DNA of 64,000 nt from Mycobacterium colombiense (GTDB lineage Bacteria > Actinomycetota > Actinomycetes > Mycobacteriales > Mycobacteriaceae), in assembly GCF_001672755.1 (NCBI RefSeq), contig NZ_LZKI01000006.1, positions 62,001 to 126,000 of the forward strand, given 5' to 3'. Position 1 is the first letter of the stretch. Each line of letters starts with the position of its first letter. Shown here one piece after another: positions 41,371-49,568 of this stretch. Both the position numbers and the translations under genes were made by a program. Below the pieces are notes generated by a model. It was not told the DNA's origin. It made no database searches and saw only the letters and a list, made by a program, of their open reading frames with translations.

Positions 41371-42021
41371 ATGACCCCTCAGAGCAGCGCCGCCGGCGTC
41401 GCGGGCCGGCGCCCGAATCGGCGGGGCAATGCGACTCGCGAAAGCATGCTCGAGGCGGCGTTGCGCTCGCTGGCCTCCGGCGAACCGGGCTCGGTATCGG
41501 CCAACCGCATCGCCAAGGACATCGGCGCCACGTGGGGTGCGGTGCAGTACCAGTTCGGTGACACCGATGGGTTCTGGGCGGCGGTGCTGCACCGCACCGC
41601 CGAGCGGCGCGCCGCGACGTTCTCCACGCTGTCGACGCCCGTCTCGCCGGACGCGCCGCTGCGCGAGCGGGTCGGCGCGATCATCGACACCCTCTACCGC
41701 GGCCTGGCGTCTCCGGATTCGCGGGCGATCGAAAACCTGCGGGCCGCGCTGCCGCGCGATCCCGACGAGCTCGAGCGGCTCTACCCGCGCACGGCGGCCG
41801 AGCTCTTTTCCTGGGGCAAAAGCTGGTTGGAGACCTGCCAGCACGCGTTCGCCGGTCTGGCCGTCGATCCGGACCGGGTCCGCGAGGTCGCGGCCCTGAT
41901 CCCGGGCGCGATGCGCGGCCTGGTGTCGGAGCGACAGCTGGGTTCCTACGCCGACCTGGACATGGCGCGCCGCGGCCTGACCAACGCTCTGGCCGCCTAC
42001 CTCGAGCAGTCCCGACCGTAA
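41371..42021 (+). CDS. TetR-family transcriptional regulator
   Basis: A 216-residue repressor-type protein. The N-terminal helix-turn-helix spans about residues 20-65 (TRESMLEAALRSLASGE, VSANRIAKDIGATWGAVQYQ, FGDTDGFW). A variable ligand-binding domain follows. It is divergent from the Rieske oxygenase/dehydrogenase unit and likely controls it; the palindrome GTTCGAAC at 41338-41345 in the spacer is one possible operator. The ATG at 41371 appears leaderless. Its TAA overlaps the next gene's ATG by one base. Confidence 0.88.
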   Translation: MTPQSSAAGVAGRRPNRRGNATRESMLEAALRSLASGEPGSVSANRIAKDIGATWGAVQYQFGDTDGFWAAVLHRTAERRAATFSTLSTPVSPDAPLRERVGAIIDTLYRGLASPDSRAIENLRAALPRDPDELERLYPRTAAELFSWGKSWLETCQHAFAGLAVDPDRVREVAALIPGAMRGLVSERQLGSYADLDMARRGLTNALAAYLEQSRP

Positions 42022-42527
42022 TGGCCGACATCACGATTTGCGAGGCCACGCCAATCGATTTCGCCGATGTGGCCGCGATGCACTATCCGGTTTGGCGCCA
42101 GTCCTGGTCCGGCGTGCTGCCGGATGCCGTACTCGACACGCTCACGTCGCCGAAGCGCTGGGCCGTGCTGCTTTATCCCCGAGACCTCGGCCGGCCCGGC
42201 TGGCGGATGTGGGTCGCCGAGGCCGGCGGGCGACTGCTCGGCATGACGATTTTCGGGCCGGACCTCGACGACCCCGAGCGGCTCGAACTCGATGCGCTCT
42301 ACATCTCGCAGGCGAGCCAGCGGCATGGCGTCGGCGGCATGCTGCTCGCGAAGGCCCTGAACTCCGATCCGGGCAGTGACGTCGGGTTGTGGTGCGCGGA
42401 GGCCAACGCCGTGGCGCGGCGCTTCTACGAGAAGAACGACTTTCACCTCGACGGGCGCACGCTGGACTGGGAGCCGGCGCCCGGCGTCAAGGTGCCCCAC
42501 CTCGGCTACCGCCTCAGGCGTCGATGA
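42021..42527 (+). CDS. GNAT-family N-acetyltransferase
   Basis: A 168-residue acetyltransferase of the GNAT fold. The segment ELDALYISQASQRHGVGGML is motif A with the acetyl-CoA pyrophosphate loop QRHGVG. AEANAVARRFYEKNDFHLDG is the typical motif B. It is coupled to the TetR gene (TAATG junction), so it is probably co-transcribed with the regulator. Its end overlaps the convergent reductase by 14 bp. The acceptor is unknown. Confidence 0.87.
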   Translation: MADITICEATPIDFADVAAMHYPVWRQSWSGVLPDAVLDTLTSPKRWAVLLYPRDLGRPGWRMWVAEAGGRLLGMTIFGPDLDDPERLELDALYISQASQRHGVGGMLLAKALNSDPGSDVGLWCAEANAVARRFYEKNDFHLDGRTLDWEPAPGVKVPHLGYRLRRR

Positions 42528-43590
42528 CGACTCGCTCGCCGTCGGCGCGTGAGACACACACCAGCATGCCATCGTCCCCCGGCGCGGCGCGGCCGCGGTG
42601 ATCCACTTGTCCGGCAAGCACTTTGACCCTGCAGGTCCCGCAGAATCCCTGCCGGCACGAGTAGGGGGTGGTCGGGTCCCGATCGAGCATGACCTCGAGT
42701 GCGGTCCGATTCGCCGGCACCGCGAGCACCTGCCGTGATCGCGCGAGCTCCAGCTCGAACGGCACCCCGTCGACGACGGGCGCAGGGCTGAACCGCTCGT
42801 AATGCAGTGGCGCACCGGCATGCTCGTTGCGGGCGATGCGGACGGCCTCCAGCATCGAGCTCGGCCCGCATACGTAGACGGCGGACGACGGCCCCGCTCC
42901 GTCCAGCAGTTCCGCCACGGTGGCGAAGCGGCCGCGCTCGTCGTCGGCCCACACCGTCACCCGGTCCGGACCCAGCGACACGACCTCGTCGAGCAGCGGC
43001 ATGTATTCGCGGCTGCGACCGGTATAGATTGCGCGCCAATCGATTCCGCGCTGCGCGGCCACCTGGATCATCGGCAGGATGGGCGTCACCCCGATGCCGC
43101 CGATGACGAACAGCACCTCGTGCTCGGCGGTGCCGAGGTAGAAGGCGTTGCGCGGGCCCTCGAACCGGAGCGTGTCGCCCACGGCGAACGCCTCATGCAT
43201 CTCGATGGATCCGCCTCCGCCGTCGGCGATCCGGCGAACGGCGATGCGGTAGTCGGTGCGTCGCCCTGGCACACCGCACAGCGAGTACTGCCGCCGCCGG
43301 CCCGAGGGCAACAGGACATCGATGTGGCCGCCGGGCGTCCAGGACGGAAGCAACCCGCCGTCGGGATCGGCCAGGGTCAGCGCGACGACGTCCGGGGCGA
43401 CGAGCTCGCGCTTGGTCACCACCGCTGACAGCTTGCGCTGCACCGGTTTCACCCGCGCCGGCGACCACCGTGACACCGTGGCGAACCCCTCGAACACCGC
43501 CCGCACGCCCCACAGCAGCGACCCGAAGCGGTCGTGATCGCGCCGTCCGTACAGGTCGGCCGGTCTGCTGGCCCAAATGCTCTCCGGCAC
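42514..43590 (-). CDS. Ferredoxin reductase-like oxidoreductase with C-terminal 2Fe-2S domain
   Basis: A 358-residue phthalate-dioxygenase-reductase-type electron-transfer protein. An FAD/FMN-binding barrel (RRQYSLCGVPGRRTDYRIAV) is followed by an NAD-binding domain (VLFVIGGIGVTPILPMIQVA, YVCGPSSMLEAV). A C-terminal plant-type ferredoxin domain has YSCRQGFCGTCRV and a final MLVC cysteine. It would pass electrons from NAD(P)H to an oxygenase. It lies 12 bp downstream of the EphD-like gene. The Rieske oxygenase at 40242-41249 or the BVMO cluster could be its partner. Confidence 0.87.
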   Translation of the reverse strand: MPESIWASRPADLYGRRDHDRFGSLLWGVRAVFEGFATVSRWSPARVKPVQRKLSAVVTKRELVAPDVVALTLADPDGGLLPSWTPGGHIDVLLPSGRRRQYSLCGVPGRRTDYRIAVRRIADGGGGSIEMHEAFAVGDTLRFEGPRNAFYLGTAEHEVLFVIGGIGVTPILPMIQVAAQRGIDWRAIYTGRSREYMPLLDEVVSLGPDRVTVWADDERGRFATVAELLDGAGPSSAVYVCGPSSMLEAVRIARNEHAGAPLHYERFSPAPVVDGVPFELELARSRQVLAVPANRTALEVMLDRDPTTPYSCRQGFCGTCRVKVLAGQVDHRGRAAPGDDGMLVCVSRADGERVVIDA

Positions 43591-43602
43591 CGAATCCGCC
43601 CC

Positions 43603-45360
43603 CTACTTCTGCCGAATGTCCAGGCGCGCGAACAGTCGGATCGCCCCCGGGCTGATGCGCCGCATCGCATAGCCGATCCGCGACTCCGCGGCGATCGGCA
43701 ACACGGCCGGACCGGTCTTGACGGCCTTGACGATCGCCTTCGCGGTGGCTTCGGGGGTGAAGTTGCGGCGCCGGTAGGCGGCGTCGGCCTTGCCCCGCGC
43801 CCGCTCCTGCTGGTCCGCGCTCATCCCCGCGTAGATCGTGTTCTTCGCGATGTTGGTGTTGACGAACCCGGGGCACACCGCCGTGACGCCGATGCCCTCG
43901 TCGGCGAAGTCGGCCCGCAGCGATTCGCTGAGCGCCAGCACGGCCGCCTTGGTGGTGCTGTAGGCGACCATGGACTTCGACGGCAGGTACGCCGACGCCG
44001 ACGCCACGTTGATGATCGTTCCGCCCTCGCCGCGCTCGACCATCTGCGCCCCGAACGCCCTGCTGCCCGAGATGACGCCGCCGACGTTGACGCCCATGAT
44101 GTCTTCCCAGTTCGCCGAGCTCGTCTCCAGGAACCGGCCCGCCATCCCGATGCCGGCGTTGTTCACCAGAATGTCGACCACGCCGTGCTCGTTGCGTACC
44201 TGCGCGGCAAGCTCATTCATGGCGGCCTCGTCGCTGACGTCGACCTGGTAGGTCGCGGCCTCGGCGCACGCGGCGCGCACGGCGTCGGCGGTGTCGTTGG
44301 CGGCGGCCAGGTCACGATCGGCGAGCACGATCTTGCGGGCGCCGTGCCGGGCCAGCTCCACCGCGGTGGCCCGGCCGATTCCGGCGCCTGCGCCGGTGAC
44401 CAGGGCGAGTTTGCCGCGCACCTCGCGCCGTTCGCCGCGTACCTCGGCCGCCCCGGCGGGGGGCGCGCCGGCGACGTTGCGGTCGACCCACTCGGCGGTC
44501 AGCCGGGCGATGACGTCCGGACGCGACGTCACCACCCAGTGCCCGCCCTCGATCTCGATCACCCTGCCGCCGTTGGGAATTGCACCGGTGAACCGTTGCA
44601 GCGCGGGCGTGACGAAGATATCGCGGCGTGGTACCAGGGTCTGCACGGCGACCGTGGTCTCGGGGAGTTGGCGTCCCGGTGCCAGCATCGGGGCGGGCAT
44701 GTTCTGCCGGTACAGGTTGAGCCCGTACACATAGTCGGTGACCGAGCGCAGGGTGTCGTGGCGCTGGCTGCGCGTGCTCGACCGGCCGATGCGCTCAAGC
44801 GCCTCAACGACTTTCACGCCCACGTGCGAGCGAAACGACAGTTCCGGCACGCCCGGGCACAGGAAGAAGCCGATGTAGCCCGACGAGATCAGTTGCCTGA
44901 TCACCTGCGCCACGGCCCGCGGCGTGCGCGCCGACCGCAGAAACGCGCCGGCGTAGTTCAGGTGCGGGCCCGAGATCGAGGTGAAGGTCGCGACCTTGTC
45001 CATCACCGAGTCGTCGGTGACCGCCGCCCATGCCTGAATCGACCCCCAGTCGTGGGCCAGCAGGTGCACCCGCCCGACGCCCAGGCTGTCGATCACCGCG
45101 CCGATGTCGGAGACCAGCTGCGCGAAGAGGTATCCGGATCTCGTTGCGGGACGGGTGGATTCACCGGCCCCGCGCACGTCGTAGGCCACCACGTTGTAGG
45201 GCTTGCCGGCCAGCTCGTGGGCCACACCGTCCCAGACGTGGTGGTTATCCGGAAAGCCGTGAATTGCCAAGAGGGTTGGGCGCGCCGGGTCGATGTCGGT
45301 GTACCGGTGCACGGCCAGCGTGACGCCGTCGCTGGCGGTGATGGTCGACGTGACGGTCAT
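43603..45360 (-). CDS. EphD-like epoxide hydrolase / short-chain dehydrogenase fusion
   Basis: A 585-residue two-domain protein. An N-terminal alpha/beta-hydrolase of the epoxide-hydrolase type (about residues 1-300) has oxyanion segment AIHGFPDNHHVW, nucleophile Asp104 in LLAHDWGSIQAW and catalytic His in IEGGHWVVT. A C-terminal SDR (about 310-585) has VTGAGAGIGRATA, NNAGIGMAGR and YSTTKAAVL. The architecture equals M. tuberculosis EphD (Rv2214c), which acts on mycolic acid epoxides, although the neighbourhood differs. It overlaps the upstream hydrolase stop by one base. Confidence 0.9.
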   Translation of the reverse strand: MTVTSTITASDGVTLAVHRYTDIDPARPTLLAIHGFPDNHHVWDGVAHELAGKPYNVVAYDVRGAGESTRPATRSGYLFAQLVSDIGAVIDSLGVGRVHLLAHDWGSIQAWAAVTDDSVMDKVATFTSISGPHLNYAGAFLRSARTPRAVAQVIRQLISSGYIGFFLCPGVPELSFRSHVGVKVVEALERIGRSSTRSQRHDTLRSVTDYVYGLNLYRQNMPAPMLAPGRQLPETTVAVQTLVPRRDIFVTPALQRFTGAIPNGGRVIEIEGGHWVVTSRPDVIARLTAEWVDRNVAGAPPAGAAEVRGERREVRGKLALVTGAGAGIGRATAVELARHGARKIVLADRDLAAANDTADAVRAACAEAATYQVDVSDEAAMNELAAQVRNEHGVVDILVNNAGIGMAGRFLETSSANWEDIMGVNVGGVISGSRAFGAQMVERGEGGTIINVASASAYLPSKSMVAYSTTKAAVLALSESLRADFADEGIGVTAVCPGFVNTNIAKNTIYAGMSADQQERARGKADAAYRRRNFTPEATAKAIVKAVKTGPAVLPIAAESRIGYAMRRISPGAIRLFARLDIRQK

Positions 45361-46271
45361 CAGTGCGAGGCGCGCGCGGCGGGTGAGATGGCCAGGTAGT
45401 CGACGGCCTGTTCCAGTCCACCGAGCTGAGAGGGGTGAAACCCGGGCCGGTAGTAATTGCCGATCGCCCTGATGAAGCGCAGCGGCCCGGGCACCAGCCC
45501 GCGGCGTGCGGCGGAGAAGTAGTCGCGCCAGCGCGGCTTGGTGCGCGGCGGCAGGTGGGGGTCGAGCGAGTACATGAATCGCACGCCGCGGATCCACAAC
45601 AGCAGCATGGCGGGCGTCACCACGAGCTGGGCGCGCACCTGCCGCCAGTAGCCGCCCTGCAGATGCTTCATGGTGTCGAAGGCCACCGCCTTGTGCTCCA
45701 CCTCTTCGGCGCCGTGCCAGCGCAGCATGTCCAGCATCACCGGGTCGGTGCCGATCTTGTCGTGCGCCGGCGAGTCGAGAATCCACTCCCCGAGAATGGC
45801 GGTGTAGTGCTCGATCGCCGAGACGATCGAAACCTGCTCGAGAAGCCAGGCCTGCTGGCGGCGCCCGCTCCAATCGGGCCGGGGCCCGAGCAGCTTGTCG
45901 AACAGCCACCTGATCTGGCCGGTGTAGGGGGTGAGGTCGATGTCGCGCGCGGCGAAGTGGGCGAGCACGTTCGCGTGCGCCTGCGAATGCACGGCCTCCT
46001 GGCCGATGAAGCCCTGGACGTCCAGCCGCAGCTGGTCGTCCTTGATCAGCGGCAGCGTCTGCTTGAACACCTCGACGAAGAACTCTTCGCCGGCGGGCAG
46101 CAGCAGGTGCAGCACGTTGAGGACGTGGGTGGCAAACGGCTCGCCGGGCACGTAGTGGAACGGCAGCTGCGTCCAGTCGAAGTCCACATCGCGGGCCTCG
46201 AGCACCAATCGCTCGTGGTCCAGCGAGGCGTCGTGTGGACCCGCTGCCTGGTTGTCGACGGTCAGCATCAT
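45360..46271 (-). CDS. Predicted metal-dependent hydrolase (PF10118-type)
   Basis: A 303-residue all-helical protein matching the predicted metal-dependent hydrolase family. It has several metal-ligand-like acidic and histidine pairs: GIGQEAVHSQAHANV-type segment (QGFIGQEAVHSQAHANVLAH), SAIEHYTAILGEWIL and WHGAEEVEHKAVAFD. These Glu/His pairs resemble a ferritin-like diiron or other metal site. The ATG at 46271 is followed by a second ATG. It is coupled to the EphD-like gene (TGATG). A dyad overlapping a -10 element lies 51 bp upstream. The reaction is unknown. Confidence 0.83.
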   Translation of the reverse strand: MMLTVDNQAAGPHDASLDHERLVLEARDVDFDWTQLPFHYVPGEPFATHVLNVLHLLLPAGEEFFVEVFKQTLPLIKDDQLRLDVQGFIGQEAVHSQAHANVLAHFAARDIDLTPYTGQIRWLFDKLLGPRPDWSGRRQQAWLLEQVSIVSAIEHYTAILGEWILDSPAHDKIGTDPVMLDMLRWHGAEEVEHKAVAFDTMKHLQGGYWRQVRAQLVVTPAMLLLWIRGVRFMYSLDPHLPPRTKPRWRDYFSAARRGLVPGPLRFIRAIGNYYRPGFHPSQLGGLEQAVDYLAISPAARASH

Positions 46272-46321
46272 GCCCCCTACCTCTGCGTTCGGCCCTCGAT
46301 CACGGTGTTGCGGTGAGCGTC

Positions 46322-46342
46322 GCGCGTCCCAAGTATAGGGAC
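46322..46342 (-). promoter_or_regulatory. Dyad operator over a -10 element, upstream of the hydrolase-EphD-reductase unit
   Basis: GCGTCCC-N7-GGGACGC is a perfect 7-bp inverted repeat. Its centre, read on the minus strand, is TATACT, a good -10 hexamer. The site lies 51 bp before the hydrolase ATG. A repressor bound here would block the promoter, as TetR-family proteins do. The regulator is not identified. Confidence 0.6.
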
Positions 46343-46392
46343 GCCGGACAGATATGCGAAACCGCCGGTACTGGGTTCTTCGGCGATTGTCC

Positions 46393-47856
46393 TCAGCCGG
46401 CGGCGACGTGCCGGCGCAGGTCGTATTGGCCGGGATCGGGGTTGGCCAGCATCCGGCGGTGTTCGGCCGGGGTGAGCGGCCACACTTCGGGCACGCCGTC
46501 CTTGTTGAGGTACCAGCTGTTACAGCCGGTGGTCCACACGGTGTCCGGCATCGCGGCGCGCAGCTTCGCGTTGAACCGCTCGGTCGCCGCGGCCGTCGGC
46601 TCGATCGTGTCGAACTCGCGGCGGCGCCAGCGCTCGATCCAGCCCAGGATGTGATCGGCCTGCGATTCGGCCACCGTCGTCAGCGCCAGGTTCCCCACCG
46701 GGCTGTGCGGCCCCAGCATCATGAAGAAGTTGGGGAACCCGGACAGCGCGACGGTTTGGTAGGCCCGCGGCCCGTCACGCCAGACGTCGTTGGCGCGGAT
46801 GCCGTCGCGACCGATCAGCTCCATCGGCCGGAAGAACGCGTGCGTGTCGAATCCGGTGGCGAGCACGATGATGTCCACCTCGTGCAGGACGCCGTCGGCG
46901 GTGACGATGCCGCGCCGTTCCACATGGTCGATGCTCGCCGTCACCAGGTCGACGTCGTCGCGCTGCATCGCCCGGTAGAAACCGTTCGACATCACCAGCC
47001 GCTTGCACGCCGGCGTGTAGTCGGGAGTCAGCGACCGCCGCAACTCGGGATCGCGGATCTCCCAGAGGCTGGCCCGGCACAGCGCCGCCATGATCTTCCG
47101 GCGCAGGCCCGGCTTGGTCAGCCCGACCGAGAAGTAGTCGTATCCCAGGCTGTAGATGCGATACGCCAACCCGTCCAGCCACGGCATCTTGCGCCGGGTG
47201 ATTCCGGTGAAGCCGCTGTAGCGCGGATTCGCCAGTCGCAGCACCCATTGCGCGGTGCGCTGGAACAGCGCAACGTGGCCGGCCACCCCGGCCAGACCGC
47301 ACACCAGCTGCACGCCCGTCGATCCGTTGCCGACGACGGCGACGCGCCGCCCCTGCACGTCGACGCCGTGATCCCAGCGCGCCGAATGGAAAACGTTGCC
47401 GCCGAAGTCATTCAGGCCCGGGATCGACGGCAGCCGCGGGTGATGCAGCACGCCGGTGGCCGAGATCAAGAAGTCGACGGTCGATTCCTCCCCGGCAGCG
47501 GTGCGCAGCACCCAGCGGCCGTCCTCGAAACGCGCGTGGGAGATCTCGGTGCCGAAGCGGATCCGGTCGCGTAGCGCGTAGCGGTCGGCGATGTCCCGGA
47601 AATAGGCCTGGATTTCGCCGCCGGGTGAGAACAGGTGCGACCAGTCGGGGTTTCGGGCGAAACTGTACTGGTAGATGCGCGAGGGGATGTCGCAGACCAG
47701 GCCGGGATACGTGTTGTCCCGCCAGGTGCCGCCCACCTCGTCGGCCTTCTCGTACACGGTCACATCGCTGATGCCGCTGCGCAGCAAGGCAATTGCGACG
47801 CAGAGCCCCGACATGCCGGCTCCGATGACGGCTACGGCGGGATCACGTCGCGTCAT
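46393..47856 (-). CDS. FAD-dependent (Baeyer-Villiger-type) monooxygenase
   Basis: A 487-residue flavin monooxygenase. The FAD-binding motif is VAVIGAGMSGLCVAIAL, with EVGGTWRDNTYPGLVCDIPS typical of Baeyer-Villiger enzymes. A second Rossmann motif for NADPH is VAVVGNGSTGVQLV. The BVMO fingerprint is present in modified form as FHSARWDH, and LATGFDTHAF completes the pattern. It is upstream of and co-directional with the hydrolase, EphD-like and reductase genes. It would insert oxygen into a ketone or oxidise a lipid; the substrate is unknown. Confidence 0.88.
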   Translation of the reverse strand: MTRRDPAVAVIGAGMSGLCVAIALLRSGISDVTVYEKADEVGGTWRDNTYPGLVCDIPSRIYQYSFARNPDWSHLFSPGGEIQAYFRDIADRYALRDRIRFGTEISHARFEDGRWVLRTAAGEESTVDFLISATGVLHHPRLPSIPGLNDFGGNVFHSARWDHGVDVQGRRVAVVGNGSTGVQLVCGLAGVAGHVALFQRTAQWVLRLANPRYSGFTGITRRKMPWLDGLAYRIYSLGYDYFSVGLTKPGLRRKIMAALCRASLWEIRDPELRRSLTPDYTPACKRLVMSNGFYRAMQRDDVDLVTASIDHVERRGIVTADGVLHEVDIIVLATGFDTHAFFRPMELIGRDGIRANDVWRDGPRAYQTVALSGFPNFFMMLGPHSPVGNLALTTVAESQADHILGWIERWRRREFDTIEPTAAATERFNAKLRAAMPDTVWTTGCNSWYLNKDGVPEVWPLTPAEHRRMLANPDPGQYDLRRHVAAG

Positions 47857-47877
47857 CGGAACTCCCGGGTTTTTCGG

Positions 47878-48339
47878 CTATTCGGTCTCGGCGCGCTGCT
47901 TGAGGCGCTGCAGTGTGAGCCGGATGTGCTCGGCATTGGCGGTCACCCGGTCGCTGACGCCGGTGGCCTTGCCGGCGACCTTGCGGAACCAGCCGGGCCT
48001 GCGGTCCCAGGTGCTCTCGGTGACCTCGCACCCGCCGTCGGCCGTTGCGATGTCGTATTGCCAGCGGGCGACCGGAATGATGGTGTGGCTCACGTCGAAC
48101 GCGAAGCGACGGCCCGGTTCGGCGTCGGTGATCGTGCACTTGGTGCTCCAGCGCCGGCTGCCGCTCCGGTTGTGGCCGGTGAACACCGCGCCCGGGCTCG
48201 CCACGTCGCCCTTGCGCCACTCCATCGCGACCGCCTCCTCGGCAAGCTCGGCCAGCGTGGGCAGGTCGGTGATGAGCCGGTACACCACGTCGGGCCGGGC
48301 ATCGATCTGCACGGTGGCCTGCACGCACGGGTCGGTCAT
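47878..48339 (-). CDS. SRPBCC (START-like) family protein
   Basis: A 153-residue polyketide cyclase/dehydrase-type hydrophobic-pocket protein. The helix-grip fold pattern is visible: ATVQIDARPDVVYRLITDLP at the start, then TGHNRSGSRRWSTKCTI and TESTWDRRPGWFRK strands and a long C-terminal helix. It starts at the ATG at 48339 (MTDPCVQA). It is upstream of the BVMO by 21 bp, so it may bind that pathway's substrate. It is divergent from ald and occupies the place where aldR stands in M. tuberculosis. Confidence 0.83.
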   Translation of the reverse strand: MTDPCVQATVQIDARPDVVYRLITDLPTLAELAEEAVAMEWRKGDVASPGAVFTGHNRSGSRRWSTKCTITDAEPGRRFAFDVSHTIIPVARWQYDIATADGGCEVTESTWDRRPGWFRKVAGKATGVSDRVTANAEHIRLTLQRLKQRAETE

Positions 48340-48429
48340 CCGCCGATCATAGCCAGCAAACACCGAGCTTTTGCGGCCCCCGCGAACTTTCTTCACACTT
48401 GAAGGCGAACCGGCAATCAAGGGGCGATC

Positions 48430-49545
48430 ATGCGAGTCGGCGTACCGACCGAGACCAAGACCAACGAGTTCCGGGTTGCCATCACCCCGGCCGGCGTCGC
48501 CGAGCTGACCCGCCGCGGCCATGACGTGTTCGTGCAGGCCGGCGCCGGCGAAGGGTCGGCGATCACCGATTCGGAGTTCAAGGCGGCGGGCGCCCAGCTG
48601 GCCGATACCGCCGACCAGGTCTGGGCCGACGCGGACCTGTTGCTCAAGGTCAAAGAACCGGTGCCGGCGGAGTACGACCTGTTGCGGCGCAACCAGACCC
48701 TGTTCACCTATCTGCATCTGGCCGCCTCGCGCGCGTGCACCGAGGCGCTGCTGGCGTCGGGAACGACGTCGATCGCCTACGAGACCGTCCAGAGCGCCGA
48801 CGGCACACTGCCGCTACTGGCCCCGATGAGTGAGGTCGCCGGCCGGCTGTCCGCTCAGGTGGGGGCCTACCACCTGATGCGCACCCACGGCGGGCGCGGC
48901 GTGTTGATGGGCGGGGTGCCGGGCGTCAAACCCGCCGACGTCGTGGTGGTGGGTGCGGGGACGGCCGGCTACAACGCCGCCCGGGTCGCCGGCGGCATGG
49001 GGGCGTCGGTCACGGTGCTCGACGTCAACATCAACAAGCTTCGGCTGCTCGACGCGGAGTTCGGCGGCCAGGTGCGCACCCGCTACTCGTCGGCCTACGA
49101 CCTGGAGGGCACCGTCAAGCGCGCCGACCTGGTGATCGGCGCGGTGCTGCTGCCCGGCGCGAAGGCGCCCAACTTGATCTCGAATTCCCTTGTCTCACAG
49201 ATGAAACCGGGAGCAGTACTGGTGGACATCTCCATCGATCAGGGCGGCTGCTTCGAGGACTCGCGGCCCACCACGCATGACGACCCCACCTTCGCGGTGC
49301 ACGACACGGTGTTCTACTGCGTGGCGAATATGCCCAGCGCGGTGCCCAAGACATCGACGGTGGCGCTGACCAACGCGACCATGCCGTACGTGCTCGCGCT
49401 CGCCGAGCGCGGTTGGCAGGCGGCGTGCCGCTCGGATCATGCTCTGGCCAAAGGCCTTTCGACGCATGACGGCGGGCTGCTGTCCGAACAGGTGGCCACC
49501 GACCTCGGCCTGCCGTTCACCGACCCGGCCCGGGTACTGGGCTGA
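48430..49545 (+). CDS. ald: L-alanine dehydrogenase
   Basis: NAD-dependent, reversible oxidative deamination of alanine, and reductive amination of pyruvate or glyoxylate. It is a 371-residue, uninterrupted reading frame, unlike the frameshifted ald of M. bovis. Catalytic and substrate residues are in place: Arg15 region EFRVAIT, Lys75 in LKVKEP, His96 in TYLHLAAS. The NAD-binding loop is VVVGAGTAGYNAAR. No Lrp/AsnC-type aldR neighbour is present here. A 15-bp stretch around its stop codon is duplicated just downstream (49532-49561). Confidence 0.97.
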   Translation: MRVGVPTETKTNEFRVAITPAGVAELTRRGHDVFVQAGAGEGSAITDSEFKAAGAQLADTADQVWADADLLLKVKEPVPAEYDLLRRNQTLFTYLHLAASRACTEALLASGTTSIAYETVQSADGTLPLLAPMSEVAGRLSAQVGAYHLMRTHGGRGVLMGGVPGVKPADVVVVGAGTAGYNAARVAGGMGASVTVLDVNINKLRLLDAEFGGQVRTRYSSAYDLEGTVKRADLVIGAVLLPGAKAPNLISNSLVSQMKPGAVLVDISIDQGGCFEDSRPTTHDDPTFAVHDTVFYCVANMPSAVPKTSTVALTNATMPYVLALAERGWQAACRSDHALAKGLSTHDGGLLSEQVATDLGLPFTDPARVLG

Positions 49546-49568
49546 CGGGTGCTGGGCTGACCGGTGCG

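Noticed and set aside
43603..45909. Start of the EphD-like gene far upstream at 45909
   Set aside because: The extra 183 residues are an alternative frame of the PF10118-type hydrolase; the ATG at 45360 begins the known EphD N-terminal pattern.
49532..49561. 15-bp duplication around the ald stop codon
   Set aside because: GGGTACTGGGCTGAC recurs once with one change just after the stop. It does not alter the protein and no role is visible, so it is only noted under ald.
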